Assembly: GCA_034421015.1 (NCBI GenBank)
Contig: DAOUKT010000020.1
Span: 1-46,763 of the forward strand
Length of the DNA stretch: 46,763 bases
Origin: DAOUJW01 sp034421015
Lineage (GTDB): Bacteria > Chloroflexota > Dehalococcoidia > Lucifugimonadales > UBA2985
Direction: 5' to 3'
Both the position numbers and the translations under genes were made by a program. The notes beneath the pieces were generated by a model. That model worked only from the letters and a program-made list of their open reading frames with translations, was not told the DNA's origin and did not search any database. Positions 1 to 6,930 of the stretch are shown piece by piece. Each line of letters opens with the position of its first letter. Position 1 is the stretch's first letter.

Positions 1-141
1 TCCGGCCAACCCTGGCAACCCAAGGCGGCAAAACCTTGACTCTTAAGACAGTTGCTGCTTTCGCAGGGGTGACGAAGAGAAATCGCTCCAACTGAGGTTA
101 TTCAAAGGTCTCCCTCCGCAGGAATGGTCGGGGGGCGCGCC
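1..141. repeat. Gene-free window edge with a fragment of the short palindromic repeat
   Basis: No coding signal was found. Bases about 99-127 carry the repeat words 'gttattcaaaggtctcc' and 'ctccgcaggaatgg' that recur between genes throughout this window (for example near 6040, 11970, 23930 and 46750). This is probably the edge of one of these elements lying downstream of the SIMPL gene. Confidence 0.5.
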
Positions 142-918
142 CTAGCGGATCACGTACCCCGCCTGCACGTTCAGCCTCAGCTCCAGCTCGCCGCCGCTGA
201 TGGACGTGGACGCTGAGTCCGCCCTGGCCATGAACGCCGCCTCCGCAAACTCGATGCCCGGCGGCGGGGCAACGCCCGCCTCTCCAAGATAGACCAACTC
301 TCCCAGCGTCACCTGGGACAGGCTTGCCATGTGTTCGGCCTTGGCGCGGGCGTCGGCCACAGCCTCCTCCCGGAGCTGGGCCATGAACGGCTTGGGGTCC
401 TCAACGGTGAAGTCGATGCCGTGGATGCGGGTAGCGTCGCCGCCAGCCTCCGCCGCGTCGTCTATGACCGACCCAACGGCGTCGACGTTGCGCACTTTGA
501 TCGTTGCCAAGTTGCTCACCGTGTACCCGACCAGAACCTGTCTCCTGACGCCGCCATCTCCGGTGAGCACCTCCGGGTACTCGTAGCGCGGCCAGATGTT
601 GAAGGACTGGGTCTGGATGTCGCGGTCCTCCAGGCCGTGGGCCTTCACCGCCTCCACCACGGCGTTCATGGCGGCGGCCGCCTCGGCGCGCGCCTGGGCA
701 ACCGTCTCGCCCGTGGTCTCCACGCCAACGGTCAGCAGGACAAGGTCAGGCTCCACGTTGATGCTTGCCTGCCCCGTGACCCATATCCCCGCGGCGGCCG
801 GCGAAAGGGGCTCGACCGGGCCGTCGGTGGCCGTCTCCCCGGTGGCGTCGCAGGCGGCCAAGACCGCGAGCAGGGCGATGATTGTAGCCAGTGCGATGAG
901 TATCCGTTGCTTTCTCAA
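142..918 (-). CDS. SIMPL domain (DUF541) lipoprotein
   Basis: 258 residues. The N-terminus is a lipoprotein signal: basic start (MRKQR), hydrophobic stretch and lipobox LAAC with the lipidated Cys at residue 23, so the protein should be anchored outside the membrane. The rest fits the SIMPL/DUF541 family (BP26/YggE-like): GQASINVEPDLVLLTVGVET near residue 50, a QTQSFNIWPRYEY strand and a C-terminal ARADSASTSISGGELELRLNV segment. YggE-type proteins have been linked to oxidative-stress tolerance, but the molecular role is not settled. It overlaps the upstream gene by four bases (ATGA), so the two are probably co-transcribed. Family assignment is secure; function is open. Confidence 0.85.
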   Translation of the reverse strand: MRKQRILIALATIIALLAVLAACDATGETATDGPVEPLSPAAAGIWVTGQASINVEPDLVLLTVGVETTGETVAQARAEAAAAMNAVVEAVKAHGLEDRDIQTQSFNIWPRYEYPEVLTGDGGVRRQVLVGYTVSNLATIKVRNVDAVGSVIDDAAEAGGDATRIHGIDFTVEDPKPFMAQLREEAVADARAKAEHMASLSQVTLGELVYLGEAGVAPPPGIEFAEAAFMARADSASTSISGGELELRLNVQAGYVIR

Positions 919-1385
919 CCTTTGACCTCCGTTGCAATTGTCACTGGGGCAGCCAACCCTTTTTCTGGGATGGGTCCGTTGGCAAGGCCTTCCTTCAGCA
1001 GGGCTATTACCTCGTCTACGTGCTCGGGGCCAATGAGGTAGTCGGGATGCGATGCCGAAGGGTCCAGGGGAATCTTGTTATTCTTCAGATAGGCCGCAAG
1101 GCCGTCTGCGTTAGGAAAGTTCTTCAGCCACTCCGGGCGAATGCGCGCCTGGTTTGGACCTGCCCTGGTCTTGCGGAAGTATACGGTAGCGCCCCTGTAG
1201 CCGCATGGTCCGAAAGCGAAGGTGTAGTCCGCCTTCTTCTCGGAATAGAGGTCGGGAAAGGCCTTCAGAAACTTGAGATAGACGGCCATGCTTGCCCTTA
1301 TCTCTTCTTTCGTCGCCTCTATGCGACTCAGTTGCTCAGGAGTGAAATCCTTTGTCAACTTGCTGAATGGATGGCGTCCACTCAT
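915..1385 (-). CDS. Hypothetical protein with an antitoxin-like N-terminus
   Basis: 156 residues. Residues 1-32 (MSGRHPFSKLTKDFTPEQ and onward) resemble the N-terminal helices of HigA/XRE-type antitoxins encoded after HigB-like toxins, which often begin HxFSELTKDFTPE. No helix-turn-helix follows. Residues about 35-156 are instead an unrecognised alpha/beta segment (KADYTFAFGPCGYRGATVYF, then PEHVDEVIALLKEG). The start ATG overlaps the stop of a 23-codon ORF upstream whose first residues look like a HigB-like toxin. The pair may therefore be a decayed toxin-antitoxin module with a replaced or fused C-terminal part. No function can be assigned. Confidence 0.6.
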   Translation of the reverse strand: MSGRHPFSKLTKDFTPEQLSRIEATKEEIRASMAVYLKFLKAFPDLYSEKKADYTFAFGPCGYRGATVYFRKTRAGPNQARIRPEWLKNFPNADGLAAYLKNNKIPLDPSASHPDYLIGPEHVDEVIALLKEGLANGPIPEKGLAAPVTIATEVKG

Positions 1386-1453
1386 TGGATCAGGCCCTCC
1401 TCTCGAAGTGTTTCTTGGACAAACTCATCTGTGCCCTCAACCTCCCACGGCAT
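1382..1453 (-). pseudogene. 23-codon remnant resembling the N-terminus of a HigB-like (phage Gp49-like) toxin
   Basis: The ORF reads MPWEVEGTDEF and then diverges (VQETLREEGLIQ) to a stop. As I recall that family, MPWEVExTDEF is a common opening of Gp49-like/HigB-type toxins of about 110 residues; here about 90 residues are missing. Its TGA overlaps the ATG of the antitoxin-like gene (ATGA), as in intact toxin-antitoxin operons. A TATAAT box lies six bases ahead of the ATG, so the message may be leaderless. Whether this peptide is made is unknown. Confidence 0.45.
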
Positions 1454-1459
1454 ATCTCC

Positions 1460-1488
1460 ATTATATTCCTATGGCGCGATTCCGCCAA
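1460..1488 (-). promoter_or_regulatory. Sigma-70-like promoter ahead of the toxin-antitoxin remnant
   Basis: On the minus strand, TTGGCG (1483-1488) and a perfect TATAAT (1460-1465) are separated by exactly 17 bases. The -10 box ends six bases before the ATG at 1453, so transcription would start at or next to the start codon. Confidence 0.55.
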
Positions 1489-1599
1489 TGACAGGCGCGT
1501 CCTCTTGATCCTCATCTTCGACACACTTCAGGGATGACCGATAAGGGCTGCTATGCTACTATGTAGCCGGGCGCAAGCGGTCCTGGCATGGAGGTAGCG

Positions 1600-1974
1600 G
1601 TGCTACAGGATACTACGCATCGAGACCAGAGCAAGGTCTTCCTGGATAAAGCCTTCGATGAGCTTGAGGCGGGCGATCTGCTTCAGGCTTCGGAGAAGGG
1701 ATGGGGAGCCGCGGCGCACATGGTCAAGGCCGTGGCATCTGAGCGCGGGTGGGAGCATCGCAGCCACAATCTCCTGTTTGCCGCCGTGGATAGAATGGCC
1801 ACCGAATCCGGCAATGACCAGTTCATCAGGCTGTTCTCAGGCGCAGACAGCCTTCACAAGAACTTCTATGAAGGGCACCTGTCCTCAATGGCTATCGCGA
1901 CCTGTTTCGACCAGGTGAGGTTGTTCATTGAGATGGCTGAAGAGTTTCTCGACGGCGCCGGTTCAGCTGATTGA
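1600..1974 (+). CDS. PaREP1/HEPN-like small helical protein, copy 1
   Basis: The GTG at 1600 is preferred over the ATG at 1588, because GGAGGT (1590-1595) sits four bases before it and the encoded VLQD opening matches the MLQQ/VLQQ openings of two relatives at 20165 and 45310. That gives 124 residues. Shared blocks are QASEKGWGAAAHMVKAVA, RGWEHRSHN, and LHKNFYEG near the C-terminus. These fit the PaREP1 family (HEPN-like four-helix proteins), many of which pair with nucleotidyltransferases or act in defence; no such partner is adjacent. This copy is the most divergent of the three (AGDLLQ, FLDGAGSAD tail). Confidence 0.75.
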   Translation: MLQDTTHRDQSKVFLDKAFDELEAGDLLQASEKGWGAAAHMVKAVASERGWEHRSHNLLFAAVDRMATESGNDQFIRLFSGADSLHKNFYEGHLSSMAIATCFDQVRLFIEMAEEFLDGAGSAD

Positions 1975-2005
1975 TGCGACGCAATAGAGTCGTCAGGAGG
2001 AGACT

Positions 2006-3151
2006 ATGAGCGACTTGAGACAGGCGGCAATTGTAGGCGTCTACATGACGGAGCAGGGGGGTCTCCAGGACCGCACCACCGGCAGCCTCTACGCCGAGGC
2101 TGTCAACGGCGCGCTGGCGGACGCGGGCCTGACGGCCCATGAGATAGACGGCATCATAGGCGCGGGGCCGGAGGGCGCAGGAATAGTGGGCGACTTCGCC
2201 GACGCCTTTGGCGCGCCACTCAGATTCCACGCTCAGACCGGGGTCGGCGCTTCGTCGTCCTCCGCGGGCATGGGCATCGCCGCAATGGCCATCGCCCACG
2301 GCTACGCCGACGTGGTTATCGTGCCCACGGCCTCCGGCGGCGCTGTGCACCCCAACGCCCCAAGGCGCGGCGGCGGGCCATCCGGGAGTCCCTTCGAGTA
2401 CATCTGGGGCACGACCAGGGCCTCCGACTACGCCCTGGCCGCCCGCCGCCACATGCACGAGTTCGGCACCACCAGCGAGCAGCTGGCTGAGGTTGCGGTG
2501 GCAGCCCGCAAGCACGCGACCCTCAACCCGGCGTCTGTGATGGGCAGCCGCGGCGAGATCACCGTTGAGGACGTGGTCAACTCCCGCGTCATCGCTGATC
2601 CGCTGCACCTCTTCGACTGCTGCCTTGTCAACAACGGCGGCGGCGCAATCGTGATGACATCCCTTGAGCGGGCCCGCTCCCTGCGCAAGACGCCCGTGGT
2701 CATGCTGGGTTGGGGCGAAGGATTCACCTTCTACGACCCCATGTCGGCGCCCACGCTGACCTCCTTCGGCGGCGTCTTGTCGGCGAACACGGCCTTCGCC
2801 CAGGCGGGTGTGCGCCGGGAGGACATCGATGTCGCGGGCGTCTCGGACCACTTCTCCATCGACGTCATAATCGAGCTTGAGGACGCCGGCTTCTGCGAGA
2901 AGGGCGAGGGCGGCCCGTTCGTGGAGGGCGGCGCGCTGCAGATTGGCGGACGCCTGCCCACCAACACAGACGGCGGTTATCTGTCCGGCAGCCACGGGGC
3001 CGCCTGCGGCCTGTACACCGTTACCGAGCTTGTCCGGCAGCTGCGGGGCGAGGCCGGCGACCACCAGGTGCCCAACGTGGAGCTTGCCTACGTCCACGGG
3101 ACGGGCGGCGCGTTCCAGGGCCAGTACTCAGCCATTTTCGCGAGGGGGTAG
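2006..3151 (+). CDS. Thiolase-like protein lacking the usual nucleophilic Cys (SCP-x/Ltp2 type)
   Basis: 381 residues with a good ribosome site (AGGAGGAGACTATG). Thiolase fold throughout: start DLRQAAIVGV, ALADAGLTAHEIDGIIGAG, the C-terminal-domain motif SHGAACGLYTVTELVRQLRG, and a final HGTGGAFQG. Where catalytic thiolases have an acylated Cys in the first nucleophile loop, this protein reads TGVGASSSSAGMG, with no Cys. In the Ltp2/DUF35 group such proteins act as retro-aldolases or in thiolase-like complexes. The next gene, three bases downstream, is a DUF35 protein, the normal partner. It probably works on acyl-CoA intermediates; the exact substrate is unknown. Confidence 0.85.
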   Translation: MSDLRQAAIVGVYMTEQGGLQDRTTGSLYAEAVNGALADAGLTAHEIDGIIGAGPEGAGIVGDFADAFGAPLRFHAQTGVGASSSSAGMGIAAMAIAHGYADVVIVPTASGGAVHPNAPRRGGGPSGSPFEYIWGTTRASDYALAARRHMHEFGTTSEQLAEVAVAARKHATLNPASVMGSRGEITVEDVVNSRVIADPLHLFDCCLVNNGGGAIVMTSLERARSLRKTPVVMLGWGEGFTFYDPMSAPTLTSFGGVLSANTAFAQAGVRREDIDVAGVSDHFSIDVIIELEDAGFCEKGEGGPFVEGGALQIGGRLPTNTDGGYLSGSHGAACGLYTVTELVRQLRGEAGDHQVPNVELAYVHGTGGAFQGQYSAIFARG

Positions 3152-3153
3152 TC

Positions 3154-3561
3154 ATGACCCAGTACAACAAGCCACTGCCTGAGGTAACCATTCTGACCGA
3201 ACCCTTCTGGGAGGGGACCAAACGGCACGAGTTGCTCCTGCAGCTCTGCGACGACTGCCCATCGTACCGCTTCACCCCCAAGGACGTTTGCCAGGACTGT
3301 GCGTCGGTTAATGCAACCTGGACGCCGGTCAGCGGCGCGGGAACGGTGTACTCGTACTCCGTCGTGCACCGGGGGCCTGGCCCGGCATTCCAGGAGGACG
3401 CGCCGTACATTGTCGTCATGGTTGATCTGGCCGAGGGGCCGCGCATGCTGAGCCACATGACCGGCTGCGAGCCCGAGGATATGAAGATCGGGATGCCGGT
3501 GAACGTCGTCTTCGAGGACGTGACGCCGGAGGTAACCATGTACAAGTTCCGGCCCGCTTAG
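3154..3561 (+). CDS. DUF35 OB-fold/zinc-ribbon acyl-CoA partner protein
   Basis: 135 residues. The N-terminal rubredoxin-like zinc ribbon is visible as CDDC (about residues 30-33) and CQDC (about 46-49). An OB-fold domain follows (GAGTVYSYSVVHRGPGPAFQ, then GMPVNVVFEDVTPE). DUF35 proteins bind thiolase-like enzymes and help hold CoA substrates, as in archaeal thiolase/HMG-CoA synthase complexes and in Ltp2-ChsH2 of steroid side-chain breakdown. It starts three bases after the thiolase stop, so the two are surely co-transcribed and probably form one enzyme. Confidence 0.88.
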   Translation: MTQYNKPLPEVTILTEPFWEGTKRHELLLQLCDDCPSYRFTPKDVCQDCASVNATWTPVSGAGTVYSYSVVHRGPGPAFQEDAPYIVVMVDLAEGPRMLSHMTGCEPEDMKIGMPVNVVFEDVTPEVTMYKFRPA

Positions 3562-3623
3562 GTCGGCTGTGGCCCGCCGCCCGGGACGGGGCGCTCCGGC
3601 GACCGTCAATGCCGTATCTCGGC

Positions 3624-3654
3624 TTGACTAAGGGCCGCTCTTCAATCGTATAAT
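3624..3654 (+). promoter_or_regulatory. Possible promoter for the truncated acyl-CoA dehydrogenase gene
   Basis: TTGACT (3624-3629) and a perfect TATAAT (3649-3654) are separated by 19 bases, longer than the usual 17. The ATG at 3708 follows after a leader of about 45 bases that contains the ribosome site GGGAGGTAAGG. Confidence 0.5.
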
Positions 3655-3707
3655 GCCTTAGAATCGCCCAGGTTTCGCCACCGATGCGGATAGGGAGGTA
3701 AGGTGTC

Positions 3708-4568
3708 ATGACAACTCCATCAGAGCCCGCATGGGGGTCCACGGAGCACCTGGAGGCCCTTGCGGCCCTTGAGACGTTCCGCCTCTACGTCAGGGACTGG
3801 ATGAACGCGAATGCGGTGATCCCGGACGACATCCCGGCCCCCGTGAGGGGGCAGCCCCTGTCACCTGAAGTGAAGCAGTGGGTCGTTGAGTTCCGCCTAA
3901 AGCTGGGGTCCATGGGATGGATCGCTCCCAGCTGGCCCCAGAGGTACGGCGGCGCAGGGCTGCCCGCGGCGTACGCCCAGGTTGTCCAGAAGGAGCTTGC
4001 CCGCCAGTCGATCCCTCCCATCTACGTGTCCATCATGCACGCCGCTGCGCTGAGGGTGTTCGGCACCGAGGAGCAGAAGACGACGCTGCTGAAGTCCCTC
4101 CTGCAGGGCGAGCTTACGATGTGCCACGCCTTCAACGAGAGGATGCACGGCACCGACATCAGCGCCAACACCACCGAGGCCGTGAGGGACGGGGACGAGT
4201 ACATCATCACCGGCACCAAGGACTACATCACCAGCATCCTGGCGCCGGACGTGGTGCTCACCCTTGCCATCACCAACCCGGATGCCCCGCGCAACCAGCG
4301 CATGAGCCTGATAGCGGTGAAGACCGACACCGAGGGCGTTGAGATCAGGCCCGAGAACCTGCTACTTGGCGGACGGGAGCACAAGTTCCTTTTCACCGAG
4401 GCGGCGGTATCCCGGGAGAACATCGTTGGGCGTGAGGGCCAGGGAATCGAGATAGCTGAGTTCATGGTCGACATCGAGCGCGGCGGTATGGCCACGGTGC
4501 CTCTGGACAGGCAGCAAGAGGTTGAGCAGCGAGAGGCCGAGTTCGAGGCCGCGGAAAGCGCTCAGTAA
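3708..4568 (+). CDS. Acyl-CoA dehydrogenase-like protein without the C-terminal domain
   Basis: 286 residues; full-length family members have about 380-400. The N-terminal helical domain (WIAPSWPQRYGGAGLPAAY) and the middle beta domain are present (CHAFNERMHGTDISANTTEA, ITGTKDYITSI, then FTEAAVSRENIVGREGQG). The protein stops soon after the start of the C-terminal four-helix domain: FMVDIERGGM is followed by an unrelated Glu-rich tail (REAEFEAAESAQ). The C-terminal domain normally supplies the catalytic Glu and part of the FAD/tetramer interface. No in-frame or shifted remainder is seen before the MFS gene at 4615. It may be decayed, or a non-catalytic subunit of a heteromeric dehydrogenase. 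Confidence 0.8.
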   Translation: MTTPSEPAWGSTEHLEALAALETFRLYVRDWMNANAVIPDDIPAPVRGQPLSPEVKQWVVEFRLKLGSMGWIAPSWPQRYGGAGLPAAYAQVVQKELARQSIPPIYVSIMHAAALRVFGTEEQKTTLLKSLLQGELTMCHAFNERMHGTDISANTTEAVRDGDEYIITGTKDYITSILAPDVVLTLAITNPDAPRNQRMSLIAVKTDTEGVEIRPENLLLGGREHKFLFTEAAVSRENIVGREGQGIEIAEFMVDIERGGMATVPLDRQQEVEQREAEFEAAESAQ

Positions 4569-4614
4569 CCCGGCAGTCGTTGACTAAGGCGGCGGGCCAC
4601 AGGGTACAGCAGTG

Positions 4615-5841
4615 ATGCACGATGGAGGGGCCGCCGCGCCTGAGTCCGAGCAGCTATCCGACGGGCAGCGTCGCACCCTGCTTGTAGTCTGCGTCGCCGG
4701 ACACGGCCTGAAGCACCTCTTCAACGCCGCCTTCTTCGTGCTGTTGCCCGAGATCAAGTCCGGCCTCGCGCTCACCAACTCCCAGATTGGCATACTGTCC
4801 ACCTTCCGCAACGTGATGGGGGGCATCACCAACATCCCCGCGGGCTACGCCGGCGACCGGATGAGCGCCCACCGCGCCGAGATCCTGGGAGCGTCCATCA
4901 TTTTCCTGGGCGTCTTTGCCCTTGCCCTGGGCCTGTCCACCACCTTCTGGATGGCCCTCGTATTCGCGGCCCTGTTCAACGTAGCCATCACATTCTGGCA
5001 CCCGTCGGCCATATCGTCCCTCTCCAAGGAGTTCGAGTCTCGCAGGGGCTTCGCCATATCCCTGCACGGCACGGGCGGCAGCGTCGGTGAGACGCTGGGA
5101 CCCCTCCTGGCCGGAACGCTTATAGGCATCGTGGGATGGCAGATGGTGCTCCGGGGGAGCGTGGTGCCGGGGATAATCGCCGGCATCCTCATCTGGCTGA
5201 TACTGAGGACCATCCCGACCCGCTCCGGCGATGTGCAAGGGCAGGGCAGCTACATGACGTCGTTGAAGGGCCTGCTCCGTAACCGCAGGTTGCTGCTGGT
5301 GCTCGCCTTTGCAGGCGGGTTTGTGGGCGGGCAGAGCGCCTTCCTGACCTTCTTCCCAATCTACCTCAGGGAGGACCTGGAGGTCTCCAGCGTCACCGTG
5401 GGCTTCTATCTGCTCCTGGCCAACGTGGGCGGCATAGCGTCGCAGCCGCTCATGGGGTACGCCTCCGACCGGCTGGGTCGCAAGGCGATCCTGTCCCCGA
5501 GCCTGGTCGTCTTGGGCTTGTGCTTCCTGCTGCTTCCCGCCGTGCCGGGAGGCTGGCCCCTGGCAGCCGTGGCCCTGGTGATGGGGGCGTTCCTCTTTCC
5601 GCTCATGGCCATCCTGCTGGCGGCCGGAGTCGACTTGGTGGAGCCGGGGGCCCAGGCCACGACGGTGTCCCTGGTCTTCGGATCTGCGTTGATAGTCTCG
5701 TCAATCGCGCCCGCGGTGGCCGGTCGTCTGGCCGACACGTATGGAATCGAGGCGGCATTCGCTCTGGGCGCGGGGATAGTGCTGACGACGGCGCTTCTCT
5801 CGGCAGTCACCCAGTGGCGGCCCAGGGTTCCTGCCGTATAG
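4615..5841 (+). CDS. Major facilitator superfamily transporter
   Basis: About 408 residues with some 12 hydrophobic segments. The cytoplasmic loop after helix 2 reads GYAGDRMSAHRAE and the symmetry-related loop in the second half GYASDRLGRKAIL, the classic MFS signature. The C-terminal half includes GAFLFPLMAILLAAGVDLVE. The substrate cannot be deduced. A GTG directly before the ATG (4612) is an alternative start. The gene lies 46 bases downstream of the truncated dehydrogenase, and its stop codon abuts a composite palindromic element. Confidence 0.88.
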   Translation: MHDGGAAAPESEQLSDGQRRTLLVVCVAGHGLKHLFNAAFFVLLPEIKSGLALTNSQIGILSTFRNVMGGITNIPAGYAGDRMSAHRAEILGASIIFLGVFALALGLSTTFWMALVFAALFNVAITFWHPSAISSLSKEFESRRGFAISLHGTGGSVGETLGPLLAGTLIGIVGWQMVLRGSVVPGIIAGILIWLILRTIPTRSGDVQGQGSYMTSLKGLLRNRRLLLVLAFAGGFVGGQSAFLTFFPIYLREDLEVSSVTVGFYLLLANVGGIASQPLMGYASDRLGRKAILSPSLVVLGLCFLLLPAVPGGWPLAAVALVMGAFLFPLMAILLAAGVDLVEPGAQATTVSLVFGSALIVSSIAPAVAGRLADTYGIEAAFALGAGIVLTTALLSAVTQWRPRVPAV

Positions 5842-5842
5842 G

Positions 5843-6058
5843 AGACCTCTGCGTAACCCGCGCGGCGGCTCCGCTGAATGTCATTCTGAGCCGAAGGCGA
5901 AGAATCCAAAGGGTTAGTTGAAGACTTCGCAGCTTTGCGGGCAAAGGCTTTGGATTCTTCACTCCGCTTAGTTTACCCTGAGCGTAGCCGAAGGGCTCCG
6001 TTCAGAATGACAGTTGGAACGCTTCATTTGGGGACAATGCCGCAGTTATTCAAAGGTC
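5843..6058. repeat. Composite palindromic (MITE-like) element, copy A
   Basis: A core of 134 bp (5879-6012) is bounded by the terminal inverted repeat TGTCATTCTGA / TCAGAATGACA. An outer pair of inverted words flanks it: 'gagacctctgcgtaac' on the left and 'gttattcaaaggtct' on the right. Near copies are at 11774-11990 and, inverted, around 21548-21733. It has no ORF, starts just after the MFS stop codon and may act as a transcription barrier. Confidence 0.75.
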
Positions 6059-6292
6059 TTCTTTCGCGGGAATGACGATAAACGTAGCTCCCTGAAGATG
6101 CCGCCGTAGTTATGCAAAGGTCTGCGGAGGCAGGAATCCAGGGCCACCGATATAGACGGAGATGGATTCCGGCTTCCGCCGGAATGACGATAAACGTATT
6201 TCCTCTGAGATGTCGCCGTAGTTGCCCAAAGGCCTCCTGCCGCATGAACGCGCCACGAGTCCGGCGACCTACTGGGCAATACAAGTGTGTTA
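6059..6292. repeat. Cluster of short palindromic repeats between composite element and tRNA-Asp
   Basis: Two or three diverged copies of a unit containing 'cgggaatgacgataaacgta', 'gaagatgccgccgtagtt' and 'gcaaaggtct' are visible. The hairpin word 'ttccggcttccgccggaa' occurs at about 6167. The first 58 bases (6061-6118) recur with one mismatch at 46706-46763. No coding signal is seen. Confidence 0.7.
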
Positions 6293-6371
6293 TGGCGACC
6301 CGGACCGGATTTGAACCGGCGATCTCCGCCTTGACAGGGCGGTGTGTTAAACCAAGCTACACCACCGGGCC
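6293..6371 (-). tRNA. tRNA-Asp (anticodon GTC)
   Basis: On the minus strand the acceptor stem GGCCCGG pairs with CCGGGTC (one G-T pair). The anticodon loop reads CTGTCAA inside the CCGCC/GGCGG stem, the T loop is GGTTCAAATCC, and the 3' CCA is encoded (6293-6295). Confidence 0.96.
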
Positions 6372-6433
6372 GCGCTTGATACGCCACAGCTACGGGCGTT
6401 TGGGATAAGGTCGGTATATTTCTCAGACGCCTA

Positions 6434-6453
6434 CGGGAGGCAAACGGCCTCCG
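6434..6453 (-). promoter_or_regulatory. Candidate bacterial SECIS hairpin just after the in-frame TGA
   Basis: On the minus strand, 19 bases after the TGA at 6466-6468, GGAGGC pairs with GCCTCC around the loop CGTTT, with one further C-G pair beyond a single bulged C. Bacterial SECIS elements typically place the apical loop about 16-37 bases after the UGA and carry a G within the first two loop bases; both hold here. A plain terminator is less likely because no T-run follows. Confidence 0.6.
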
Positions 6454-6456
6454 CAC

Positions 6457-6684
6457 CTAGAAGCTTCACCCTAAGCCGTGGAAGCCCACGGTAACAAGCT
6501 CCCCCTCGACGATGACCGGGGTCATGCGCTCGCCGCCGGTCAGTCGCTCCACCTCCGCCCAGAGCTCCGGGCTGACGCTGAGGTCCACCTCCGTAAACTC
6601 AACCTCGTTCTGCACCAGCTCATCCCTGGCTCGGGCCGAGTAGCCGCAGTCAGGGTGGGTGTAGATAACGATTGCGTCGCTCAC
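6457..6684 (-). CDS. Uxx-star family glutaredoxin-like protein, probable selenoprotein
   Basis: The GTG start at 6684 follows a perfect AGGAGGT site eight bases upstream. Seventy-two residues of glutaredoxin-like fold (IVIYTHPDCGYSARARDEL, VDLSVSPELWAEVERL, GGERMTPVIVEG, VTVGFHGLG) run to a TGA at 6466-6468. Reading through, the codons are TGA-AGC-TTC-TAG: Sec, two residues, stop. This is exactly the C-terminal pattern that names the Uxx-star (seleno)proteins, whose Cys forms end in Cys-x-x-stop. A SECIS-like hairpin follows. The N-terminal redox site is monothiol-like (CGYS). A thiol redox role is likely. A conventional reading gives a 72-residue protein ending in GLG; the selenoprotein reading is favoured but needs selA/selB/selC elsewhere. 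Confidence 0.75.
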
Positions 6685-6930
6685 GGATCTGGACCTCCTG
6701 AGAATCTTCTCGCCTGTCTGAATATCGTAACCCACCATGCCGCGTTTTGCAATGGCGCGCGACGCCGAAGGGGTCATAGTCGGGGGAATTGCGCTTGACG
6801 CCTTCGTACCGAGGGCGTTTCCACGCTCTTTCCTGTTGAGGCCAATTCCCGTAAAAACATCTATCTGAACCGTTGCACTCCTGCTATACTGCACGCTTGG
6901 TGTCGGGGCGCATCCGAGAATAGGTAGAGC

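Noticed and set aside
4568..4611. A frameshift joining the truncated acyl-CoA dehydrogenase to a lost C-terminal domain
   Set aside because: Only 43-46 bases separate it from the MFS gene and none of the three frames there encodes dehydrogenase-like sequence.
5843..6058. Composite repeat considered as an insertion sequence
   Set aside because: It is only about 216 bp with no transposase frame, so at most a non-autonomous element.
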